Notes under the pieces: model-generated
What the model was told of the DNA's origin: nothing
Seen by the model: the letters and a program-made list of their open reading frames with translations, nothing else
The model's database searches: none
Part shown: positions 54,442 to 64,000 of the stretch, piece after piece
How the letters are laid out: each line of letters begins with the position of its first letter
Numbering within the stretch: the stretch's first letter is position 1
Assembly (NCBI GenBank): GCA_023078685.1
Contig: JALGAS010000003.1
Location: 4,092,001-4,156,000, forward strand
Source of the DNA: Neopestalotiopsis rosae
Lineage: Eukaryota; Ascomycota; Sordariomycetes; Amphisphaeriales; Sporocadaceae
DNA length: 64,000 nucleotides
Direction: 5' to 3'
Program-made: the position numbers and the translations under genes

Positions 54442-54648
54442 TGTGATGGCGCACTGGTTGCCCCACCACCTGGTTGCCCCACTACGACCGGCTGCTGCGC
54501 CAGCCCCACCCCGGCCCCGACCATCCTACCGGTCGGGACGTACATAAATCTTCGCCGGGCTGGAGGATTGTTTATTCTCCAGCTTCGTTAATACACCTAA
54601 TTGTACCCCATGCTAAGCAGAGACCGGCTCCCGTATAATACCGTGACA
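54442..54648. repeat. GC-rich solo LTR
   Basis: 207 bp beginning TGTGATGG and ending CCGTGACA, flanked by the perfect 5-bp duplication CTAAC (54437-54441, 54649-54653). It is strikingly GC-rich and free of RIP within a decayed region. TG...CA ends plus 5-bp duplication identify it as a solo LTR, with no internal region present. Its family is not otherwise represented here. Confidence 0.75.
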
Positions 54649-54889
54649 CTAACGTAGTTTTACTCAAGCAATTAACTAACTACGATTATAATTAATTACG
54701 CATGATTAATTATTAGTTAATTAATTTGCAACCCTAATAAATAATTAATCATTAGATGAATTAATTAAATTATTTAAAAGCTACGCGTAATTAATTAATA
54801 ACTTAAGTGAAACGACCGTTATTAATTAATTGCTTAAGTAAAACGACTTAGTTTTAATATTAATAAAGTTGCAAAATAATTAACTAATG

Positions 54890-55030
54890 TTGGGCGTAGC
54901 CCAACCTCATGGCCAGATTAGGCTTAGCGTTTAGCGCAGCTAAACCCAAATATATGGGATTGGCCTTCGGCCAACCTATCGTTAGTGATATATGCTTCTT
55001 CACATCACAGTTTTATGGCACAAGGTGTAA
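54890..55030 (+). repeat. 141-bp three-hairpin repeat, copy 1
   Basis: Contains TTGGGC-GTA-GCCCAA, GTTTAGC-GCA-GCTAAAC and TTGGCC-TTC-GGCCAA, three perfect hairpins each with a 3-base loop, and ends ACAAGGTGTAA. No coding frame. Confidence 0.8.
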
Positions 55031-55151
55031 TAATTAATAAGCAGGCCTGCAATTTAATTAAAAAAAAATAAGTTTAGTTTAGTTAACTAATAATTAACGT
55101 GAGTTATTATAAATGCTAATTAAAACTAAATAATAATTAGGACCCTAATTA

Positions 55152-55292
55152 TTAGGCGTAGCCCAACCTTATGGCTAGATTAAGCTTAGCGTCTAGCGCA
55201 GCTAGACCCAAATATATGGGATTGGCCTTCGGCCAACTTATCGTTAATAATATATGCTTTTTTATATCACACTTTTATACCACAAGGTGCAA
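55152..55292 (+). repeat. 141-bp three-hairpin repeat, copy 2
   Basis: Same length and layout as copy 1. The second hairpin is GTCTAGC-GCA-GCTAGAC: both arms changed so that pairing is kept. The first hairpin has one mismatch. Confidence 0.8.
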
Positions 55293-55506
55293 CACTAATT
55301 GAAATCATATTAATTCAGCTTAATGAATAATTAGAAAGAAAAAGGCGGAATAAATAAAATGATTAATTATATAAGGCTTTATTACCTTTATTAATAAATG
55401 AAATAAAAAGGAAGCTAATTCCGTTATTTTTTTATTCTATTATGAAAAGTCGAATTTTAATGATTAAAATAAAAATTATAATAATTTATTGAAATTTATT
55501 ATTTAT

Positions 55507-55868
55507 CGGGGTAGCAACGATTAATTTTAGTTTTAGTTTTAATTAACTAATACTTAAACTACGTAGTTTTACTCAAGCAATTAATTAACTACGATTTTTT
55601 TTATTAATTATTAAAAATCGAATAAAAATATTAAAATAAAATAATTAACCGATTTTGAAACTACGGCTTTAACTATTAATTATAAAATTATTTTATGGCA
55701 ATAAATTAATTTAATAAAAAGATATTAATTATTTAAATTCTATACTTATTAGTTTTAGTTAACTAATAACTAAACTACGTAGTTTTACTCAAGCAACTAA
55801 TTAAAACTACGTAATTTTACTTAGGTCACTAATTAATTACGATTATAATTAATTAATTTACAACCCTG
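55507..55868. mobile_element. hAT-type MITE
   Basis: 362 bp, ends CGGGGTAGCAACG and ACAACCCTG (decayed CAGGGTTG inverted ends), with perfect 8-bp duplication TTATTTAT (55499-55506, 55869-55876). Interior carries the AACTACGTAGTTTTACTC motif shared by this family. Confidence 0.8.
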
Positions 55869-55882
55869 TTATTTATAAATAG

Positions 55883-56116
55883 CAGGGCTGCGATTTAATT
55901 AACTAATAATTAATAAACGTTAGTTAATTAAAAACTACAATTAGTTTAGTTAACTAAAAACTAACGTTAGTTATTAAAATGCTAACTAAAACTAAATTGA
56001 TTTAGTTAGGACCCTGATTAAAACTAAATGATTTAGTTACCAGGCTGATTAAAACTAAATGATTTAATTATTAACTAAATCATTTAATTAATTAAAGAAA
56101 TGAATTACAACCCTAA
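55883..56116. repeat. Degraded hAT-like MITE fragments
   Basis: Several CAGGGCTG and ACCCTG/ACCCTA termini with AACTAAA-rich interiors lie here. I could not find matching target duplications, so boundaries are uncertain. A related fragment is at about 55,043-55,150. Confidence 0.45.
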
Positions 56117-56546
56117 TAATCAGGGTTGGCTTTGAGTTAACTGCCAGTTAACTCAATTAAGTTTAACTCAAACTTATTTGATTTAGCTGATTAATTAAAT
56201 CAATTGAGTTATTAAAAATGCTAGCTCAAACTCAACTGATTTAGTTAGTTATTTAAGTAAAACTCAATGATTTCATTAGGGTGCTAATTATAATTAAATT
56301 AATTGAGTTTGGGTTAATAATTTAATAACTCAATAACTTAATTATTAAATTAAAATTAAAATTAAAAATAATTAATTTATTTAATTAATTATTAAAAATT
56401 ATATTTTATTTATTAACGTTTACTTTTAATTATAAAAGTTAAAATTCACGTAAACCCTATTTTATTTATTTGTTTATCGGTTTTATTTTATTTTATTTTA
56501 ATAAAAGAAAGAATAAAAGTACAAGATTAAAGAAATAAAAAAACGA

Positions 56547-56605
56547 AAGAAACTAAAGAAACTAAAGAAACTAAAGAAATTAAAGAAATTAAAGAAATTA
56601 AAGAA
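56547..56605 (+). repeat. Short tandem repeat, 9-base unit
   Basis: Six tandem units of GAAACTAAA/GAAATTAAA. The first three have C and the last three T at the same position. Confidence 0.75.
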
Positions 56606-57351
56606 ATAAAATAAAAAAAATAAAAAGAATTAATCCTTTTGTTCCTCCATCCCATCCTCCGGTTATAAAAATTCCTGAATTTCCTGAACTGATTTTAACC
56701 CCCAGCTTTTTAATAAAGTTAATTGTTTAATCGTTTCGGGACTTAATTTATTCCGGGATTTCGTAATAATATAGCTTGAAGTAGAAAAAACCCGTTTTAA
56801 AGCAGCAGAAGTAGCCGGTATACCTAAATACCGCCTGGCTAAAATGGCTAAAACGGGAAATTTATACTAATTATTTTTCTAATGAATAAGTGGGTTCTCC
56901 TAATAAAGTAATTAGTGAGTTAATTATTTAATTAATTAATTAATAAAAGAATAATTAAATAATTTATTTACGTCGCTGGGAGCGGGTTGTTTACGAATAT
57001 AATTTTTATATTCGTTTTGAACGATGGTAAATCGACGGTTAATGAAAAAACCTTCATCCGAATTATGAAAATTAACCGGCTCTTGTGTGTGGGTTTCGAT
57101 ATCCCCTTCCCGTTCAAGTTTAACTCTATTAAATAATTAGTTATTTATTAAAAGAATCAAATTAATAAGATAAAAGGGGAATAATTAATAAAATAATAGA
57201 AAATTAATGAAATAAAAAATAAAACTTACTTATTATAAATATTATTAAAAATTTGAATAACGTCCGATAAAATGTCCTTATACTAGTAAAGTTTACCAGT
57301 TCGTTTAAAATGGTGGATTTTTAAACGAGGATCCAAAAGAATAGCCATTAT

Positions 57352-57854
57352 CAGGGTTGGCTTTAAGTTAACTGGCAGTTAACTTAAGTGAGTTTAACTC
57401 AAACTCAATTAATTTAGTCAATTAATTAATTTAATTAAGTTTTTAAAAACGGTGAGTAAAACTCATTAATTTAGTTAGTTGCACGAGTAAAACTCAACTT
57501 AAGTAAGTTAATTTAAACTCAAACTTAAAATTCAAATTATTAACTTTATAAATAAAGGATTTTAAATAAAAAACTTAACGGAATTAATTAAAAGACGTAA
57601 ATACGAATAAAACTAATTATTTAATTTCTTTTATCCGTTATTATTCGGTTTTTAATAATTATTCTAATTTCTTTTAAGTTTTTAAAACTGCTAACTTAAA
57701 CTTATTAATTTAGTTAATAGCTTAAGTAAAATTTAATAAATTTTAAAAACGGTAAGTAAAACTCACTAATTTAGTTAATTATTTAAGAAAAACTCAATTT
57801 AATTAAGTTAACTCAAACTCAAACTCAAAACTCAAACTCAAGCTGCCAACCCTG
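57352..57854. mobile_element. hAT-type MITE inside its probable parent transposon
   Basis: 503 bp, CAGGGTTGGC/GCCAACCCTG ends, 8-bp duplication GCCATTAT (57344-57351) versus GCTATTAT (57855-57862), differing by one RIP-type C-to-T. It interrupts the hAT transposase remnant. Confidence 0.85.
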
Positions 57855-58016
57855 GCTATTATAAATGGCTTATATCTTTCGATATTACCCGAAGTAACGT
57901 TTTTCGGAAAATAAACATGTAATTTCTGCATACCGGCTTTAATAGCCTTTTTTAAAACTTCCATAATAGGTTCCTAATTAATTATTAAGTTAATAAAGTA
58001 AATTAAGTAAATTAAG

Positions 58017-58171
<155 letters not shown>

Positions 58172-59468
58172 CTTATTACTTTAGGATAACGTCGTTTTAA
58201 TCTGGAATAATCCGTTCGAAGCTTATTTAACTTTAAATAAAAGTTGTAAACGTATAATAACGCCGTCGGTAAAGTGGTATAAAATTCACCCTGCAATTTA
58301 ATGCTTGGTTTTATAAAGATTTAAAAGATTCTTTATAATTGGGTTAAAATAAACCAATTAGCGTTTGAAAAAAGATTTCCTGAAATTCAGCCCGGTCGGT
58401 TATCCGGTAAATATAAATTAATAGGCCTTTTAATTCTAAAATCGTATTAACAATATTATACGTCGAATTCCACCGAATATAATGGTCTAATTATGTAATT
58501 AGTAAATAAATAATAAAATAATAATATAAGTTAAATAAAGTAATAAAATAATATACCGTTTGGGATTTTCTTTTTATTATAATTTCGAGGTAAGCTACCA
58601 TCGGCTATGCATCTTTCGATTCCTTTTAATAATAATTTGTAGATTTCGTGGACGTATTTCGTTATAACTGCAATTCTTCGAGGCCGGCTAATTAAATTTA
58701 ATAAAATAATTAATAATTAATAATTTAATTAATTAATAAAATAATAAAATAACTTATTATTAAAAGTGGAACCTTTTTCGATTTCAAAGGTATTTTCTGC
58801 TGAAAAAATTGGTAAAATGATATTAATGTAGCGTTATAAAGTGTGCTCTTCTTCGGTATTTGAAATATAATCTTTCAAAATCGTTTGCACCATAATATTA
58901 ATAATATGGGCTACGCAGCGGATATCGTTCTTAAAAGCTTCACCGCTATCTTTTAAATAACGGGTTTTAAAGCTTTTAAAAACGTATCATTATTTCTTGC
59001 GTTATCCCGCGTAATATTATTGATTAATTAGTTATTAAATTAATGATTAATAAATAAATAATTAAATAAAAGAGTAAACCTATTTAATAACGTTATCTGC
59101 ATCCATTAAAAATGGATAAAGGCTTAACGATTTCTCGAATTCGTTAAAAATATTAAAACTAGAGTGCTTTTCGTTAATTGGATTAAAACCGATTAATTTA
59201 TATTGCAAATTACAATCGGCATCGATAAAACAAATAATAATACCCAAATAAGCGGTATTAGTGTTTGAAGTCCAAATATCCGTAATTAACGAAAATCTAC
59301 CAAGAGTTTTAATATTCGTAGATAACGAATTATTAAAAATTGATAAAGAATTCGAAAAATTCGAATCAAGGACCGTTTTTATCATCCGTCGATTAAAAGT
59401 CGGTACATCTCTTTTTAAAATAATTAATTATTAGCATTTATTCGAAACTATAAATTAATAATTAAAAT

Positions 59469-60176
59469 CAAGGTTGTGAAATAGTTAACTAATAGTTAAC
59501 TACGCATAGTTAACTAACAATTACGCTTAATTAGTTATTAGTTAATCACGCGTAATTATTTGACCCACTAACTAAAACTACGCGTAGTTAGTTAGTTGCT
59601 TGAGTAAAACTACGGTAGTTAGTTAGTGGTCTGATTAAAACTAAACTACACGTAGTCAGCAGTTAATTATACTAATTAACTAACTACGAAAAAATAAAAG
59701 AATAATTGAAGTAATTAATATTAGTTCTTTTTAACCGTTAATATTAAAATCTAATTAAAAAGATGAAAAGGGGAATAGCTTTGGTATTTTTATTATTTTT
59801 ATCGGCTTTTATATTATATTTTATATTTTTAGATTTTAATTTATTATTATTTTAATAATATTTACTAGTTTTTAAAATAAATATTAAAAATCAAATTAAT
59901 ATTGGATAAATAAAGGAGTAATTGCTTTATTCTTCGTTTTAATAATTTATTTTATGCGGTATTAGCCGTTAATTACTTTAATAATTTAAAATAAAGGTAT
60001 TTAAAATCGTAGTTAGTTAGTTATTAACTAAATTAACTAAACTAATTAATAATTATACGTAATTAGTTAGTGAATTGAGTAAAACTACGTAGTTTAATTA
60101 GTTGCTTGAGTAAAACTACGTAGTTTAATTATTAGTTGATTAAAACTAATAATTAAAACCAATCGTAATAACCCTG
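59469..60176. mobile_element. hAT-type non-autonomous element, 708 bp
   Basis: Ends CAAGGTTGTGAA (one G-to-A from CAGGGTTG) and ATAACCCTG, with perfect 8-bp duplication ATTAAAAT (59461-59468, 60177-60184). Interior shares text with 52,800-53,000. Confidence 0.85.
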
Positions 60177-60915
60177 ATTAAAATAAAAGGTAATAATAAT
60201 AATAAAATTTACGGTTTTAAATAAAATAATAAATCTTTTAAGGAATTCGAACCGATAAAATTGAAAGAAATATTATTTTCGATTAGGGTAAGAAAGGCAG
60301 TCTGCAGTTAATTAATGTAGTTGCAGTTAATTTAAGTTAGTGCAATTGCAGTCCGGACTTTTATTAACGGCATGCTGTTATTTGTTAGTTTTAGTCTGGG
60401 ATTTTATTAATGTAGTTAATTGCAAATTAACTGCGAATTAATTGCTAATTGTACTTTTTAATTAAAATTATTCAATTTAAATTAAAAAACGCTTAAATAA
60501 TTTATTTTAACTTTTTAAAATAAATATAATTAATATTAATTAAATTAAAATATTTTTTTGGTCGTTTAATTTATTTTATCCTTTATTAGTTAATTTATTA
60601 AATTTTATTATTACTTAATAAATAATTAAAATAATTTATTTTCGGTAATTTTAAATAAATTTTTATTTAATTTTATACAAATTGCAATTAGCAGTTAGTG
60701 CAGCTATTAATTATAGTTAGGGTTGCAAAATAGTTAATTAATAGTTAATTACGCGTAATTAATTAAAAATTACGTATAATTAATTTTTAGTTAATTACGC
60801 GTAATTAATTAATTGCTTGAGTAAAACTAAATTACGATTAATTAGTAGTTAACTAAATTAACTAATTAATTACGGTAAATTAAAAATTTTAATTTAATTT
60901 ATTAAATAAATAATA

Positions 60916-62762
60916 ACGTAATTAATAAGCGAATCGCTAATATAAGCGAATCGCCAGCTAATTTAAATTTTTTTATTATTAAATTTTAATTTTTTATTTT
61001 TTTATTAAAAATAATAATATTTTCGTATAACGAGTCGGATTTGTAATTCGCTATTTAGGCGTATAAAAAAATCCTTATATTTTTATTTCGAAGCTTATAT
61101 TTATTTATTATATCCCTTAAACGATTTTACGCGACCGAATCGCCGGAAAACCTGCCTAACGCGATATTATAGCTAATTTAAAAAAAATTAACGATTTCCG
61201 AAAAAAAAATAATTATTTCCTTTATTTTCGATTTAAATGCGCAATTATTTCCGCCCCTGTACGTATATATTAAAAATATAGCGAATCGATTATTAGCCGA
61301 TCGCGGCGCGGGACGCGTCGGTATTAATTAAACGCGTAATTTTATTAAGCAAATATTATTTTTTTACCATAATCCTAAAATAAATTATAATAAAGTTTTA
61401 TATAAAAATCCGGTCGCGTATAACGCGTAATTTAAACGTATAAAAAAAGTTATCGCCGAAAACGCGATTTAATTAAAAAAATATTTATAATTTCGATAAA
61501 ACCGGATTTATAATAAGCGTTATTATATTTAAAATAATCGTTATAAATTCAAAAAAACGTGCTAAATTAAAGCAAATATAATAAAGAAATAAAAATTAAT
61601 TTATAATTATTACCGTTATAAATGCGATAAGCTACGCGGTATTACTTTTTATTACTTTTTAAAGCAAAACCTATTTCACTTTTTAATATCGTAATATATA
61701 AATACCGCTTAATTGAAAAATTAGGGTATTTAATAATAGCTAAATAATTAACGAATTTAGTTTAAATTTTTTATAATATTTAAATTTTTATATTAAATCG
61801 CGTTTATAGGGTATAAAACGCCTTTTTATCTTCGATAGCTATAAAAGCTATTTTTTGGAAATTTTTAAAAATTATTATAAAAAAATAATATTATTATTTT
61901 TTATATATTTATTTATTTATTTTATAAATTTTAATTTTTTAATATTAAATATTTTAGCCCGTTAAAACGAGCTTATAATCGCGAAATTAAAGGTTTTATG
62001 CGGCGTTATATAATTTATATTTTAAAAAAAATTTCCTTTTTATATTTTATAACGCTTAAATTACGTTAATAATTTTAAAAAATATTTAAGCTAATTTTAA
62101 AAGCATTAATTTAATATTTTTCGATTCCGGATATATTATTTTAAAATTAAAACCGGTAATAATAATCCGAATTCCCTAGCTAAACCTTAAAATTTTTATT
62201 TTATTTTTAAGCTTTAATAATATTTAGCAATATTAAAAAAGCGATTTTAAAATTAATATATATTAAAAACCGAATTTTTATTTATTAAAAAAATTCGCTA
62301 ACGTTAATTATTATAATTATAAATTTATTCGTAAAAGCTATATATAATCTTTTTTATATAAATACCCTTTTTAAAAATAGAATCGCTAAATTAAAAAAAT
62401 TAATTATATATTTAATAAGCGTCGGAGGATAAAAAATAAACGTTTATAGCCTGGAAGGATTTTTACCGTCTAAAAGAAATTAGAAATTTAGGTCGAAAAA
62501 AAGGGTAATAAATTAATAAAGCAAAGGAATAATAATAATCGTCCAAAAAGGGCAAAAGCGCGCGTTCGGCGTTATAATATTTGCGGTAACCCCGGATATA
62601 ATGCGCGAATTTATATAATTAAGGTAAAAACGTCCGATAAAAGGGATTTAGAATAATTTAATTAAAATTATTATATAATAGTTAAATTTCGTAAATTTAC
62701 AATTAAAAAGTCCGGTTTGGCTGGCGACTCGCTTATATTGGCGATTCGCTTGTTAATTACGT
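60916..62762 (+). mobile_element. Fot1/pogo-type Tc1-mariner transposon, decayed
   Basis: 1847 bp with long inverted ends (ACGTAATTAAyAAGCGAATC onward, with AAGCGA and TCGCCAGC blocks) and TA on each side (60914-60915, 62763-62764). Length and ends fit fungal Fot1-like elements. Confidence 0.85.
61080..62700 (+). pseudogene. Pogo-family (DDE_1) transposase remnant
   Basis: Heavily decayed. The CENP-B-type DNA-binding region is readable at about 61,210-61,350 (NIANRLLADRGAGRVGIN). Near 61,950 FSPLKRAYNREIKGFMRRYI matches the segment after the last catalytic Asp of DDE_1 transposases. Many stops and shifts. Confidence 0.75.
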
Positions 62763-63364
62763 TAAGCTTAAATAATTAAAGATAAAAGAATAAAAGAGTA
62801 TTAAAATGCTTTTATTCTTTTAATTTTAGCGTTAATATTCGATTTTTTACAATTATTTATTTTATTTTAAAAAAGTAATAAAAATAATAATTAATAAAGA
62901 CTTGAATTTTTTAAAAAAAAATTAAATTTAACTAATGATAAGATTTAAATAATTAATATAGCTATTAAATCGTGCTTTTAATCTTTATTTTATTATTAAT
63001 AAAAGCTTAAATAAATAAATAAAATTTAATAAAAAATTTAAAAATCGTAGTTAGTTAGTTATTAATTAAACTAATTAAACTAATTAAAAACTACGCGTAA
63101 TTAATTAATAAGGTGAGTAAAACTACCGTAGTTAATTAGTTGCTTAAGTAAAACTACGTAATTTAGTTAATAGTTAACTAAAACTAATAATTAAAACTAA
63201 TCGTAACAACCCTGATTCTAGTTAAAGCGATTAAGTTTCAGTCTAAATTTTATTAACTGCAATTAGTTAAGTTGCAGTCCGAATTTTATGCAGTTAAGTT
63301 AACTGCATTCCTACCCTGTTTTCGATAATAACGTTCAATAACTTAGTGTTAAATAAATCGTGAT

Positions 63365-64000
63365 TAGGGTTGTAACGATTAGTTTTAATTATTAGTTTTA
63401 GTTAATTAATAACCAGGGTTGGCAGCTTGAGTTTGAGTTTTGAGTTTGAGTTTGAGTTAACTCATTTGAGTTGAGTTTTATTTATTAAAATCGGTAACTC
63501 AATGAGTTTTACTCACACTGGTAATTAAATCAATGAGTTTTATTTAAGCAAATAATTAAATCAATTGATTTTGAGTTAACTTAGTTGATTTAGTTAATTA
63601 ACTCAATAACTCAAATAAAAAATTAAATTTTTTTATTTTAATTATTAAATAATAATAAATAAGCTTATTAAAGAAAGCCGTTAATTTTAAGTTATTCGGT
63701 TTATTAGCCTTTATTTTTACGATTTTCTTTATTTTATTATCAGTTTTTTAAAATTGAGTGGTTTTCTAATAAATTTTATTAATTCTAAAAGTTATTTTAT
63801 AAAATAATATTAAAAATTAATCCTAATAAATAAAAGAAAGGTAATAATAGCTTTATAATGATAAGAATTTATTATTTATTTAAAACCTTTTATAACCATT
63901 AATTTTAATTATTTTAATTAAAAATTAATAAATCTTTAAGTTAGTAAATTATTAAGTTAATTAATTAACTTAATTGATTTAATTTAAATTAAGCTGGTAA
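63365..64000. mobile_element. hAT-type element, cut by window end
   Basis: Begins TAGGGTTGTAACGATTAG, the family of 53,579 (C-to-T in the first base). Interrupted at 63414 by another MITE. The right end is outside the window. Confidence 0.6.
63414..64000. mobile_element. CAGGGTTGGC-family MITE, cut by window end
   Basis: Begins CAGGGTTGGCAGCTTGAG, colinear with the copy at 53887. The right terminus and target duplication were not found before the window ends. Confidence 0.65.

Larger units (their letters stand above)
53579..54736. mobile_element. hAT-type non-autonomous element with two insertions
   Basis: Begins CAGGGTTGCAACG and ends TTGCAACCCTA (a RIP form of CAACCCTG). Flanks are GTAAATAA (53571-53578) and ATAAATAA (54737-54744), an 8-bp duplication with one G-to-A change. 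It contains a second MITE and a solo LTR. The remaining host sequence is about 480 bp and has no coding capacity. Confidence 0.75.
60718..63214. mobile_element. Middle hAT-type element of the nest
   Basis: Ends TAGGGTTGCAAAA and GTAACAACCCTG, the same family as 59469-60176. Flanks ATTATAGT and ATTCTAGT agree at 7 of 8 positions. Without the inner transposon it is about 650 bp, close to the 708-bp relative. Confidence 0.7.
60284..63318. mobile_element. Outer hAT-like element carrying nested insertions
   Basis: Ends TAGGGTAAGAA and TTCCTACCCTG, perfect 8-bp duplication TTTTCGAT (60276-60283, 63319-63326). Own sequence is about 530 bp of GCAGTTAA-type repeats. The rest is the element at 60718-63214. 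Confidence 0.8.

Overview
The window looks like nuclear DNA of a filamentous ascomycete (Pezizomycotina, probably Sordariomycetes/Hypocreales). Genes carry short introns of about 60-95 bases with GTRNGT donors and YAG acceptors, the gene content is typical of that group, and old repeats show the C-to-T/G-to-A decay of repeat-induced point mutation (RIP). The exact species cannot be named from sequence alone.

Positions 1-29,542 are ordinary gene-dense, GC-balanced DNA. In order: the 3' part of a flavocytochrome b2-type L-lactate dehydrogenase (+), a 779-residue protein with an RRM-like fold (+), a chromodomain protein (-), mitochondrial import motor subunit PAM17 (+), the URM1/MOCO-type activating enzyme UBA4 (-), ribosome biogenesis factor SLX9 (+), a SENP8/NEDP1-type deneddylase (+), a paraoxonase-like six-bladed propeller protein (-), a DHA1-type MFS transporter (+), an ecdysteroid-kinase-like phosphotransferase (+), an unrecognised two-exon gene fragment (+), and a sterol 3-beta-glucosyltransferase (+). 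They share no evident pathway. Exon joins below were derived by hand from splice motifs, phase and family similarity.

At the stop codon of the glucosyltransferase (29,542) the composition changes abruptly to AT-rich, RIP-decayed repeat DNA that continues to the window end. Its backbone at 30,028-52,788 is one decayed Ty3/gypsy chromovirus (element C, minus strand, 507-bp LTRs, 5-bp target duplication CCGTA). Two young intact relatives have inserted into it: element A (31,230-38,904, plus, TSD CGGCG) and element B (40,633-48,306, minus, TSD GTGTA). A and B have 512-bp LTRs, appear identical except for one missing C in B's pol, and lie in opposite orientation around a 1.7-kb spacer. Each encodes a very long Gag, a Pol with integrase chromodomain, and, antisense between pol and the 3' LTR, a protein with a Zn(II)2Cys6-type cluster followed by a coiled coil.

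From 52,794 to 64,000 there is a matryoshka of DNA transposons: hAT-type elements and MITEs with CAGGGTTG ends and 8-bp target duplications, a decayed hAT transposase, a decayed Fot1/pogo element with TA duplication inside two further hAT-like elements, a GC-rich unmutated 207-bp solo LTR, and a 141-bp repeat made of three tight hairpins.

The least routine signals are the antisense Zn2Cys6 gene and a threefold W-x2-C-x4-C-x2-H module in Gag. Both can still be recognised in the diverged, RIP-decayed element C, so both predate the split of the two families.
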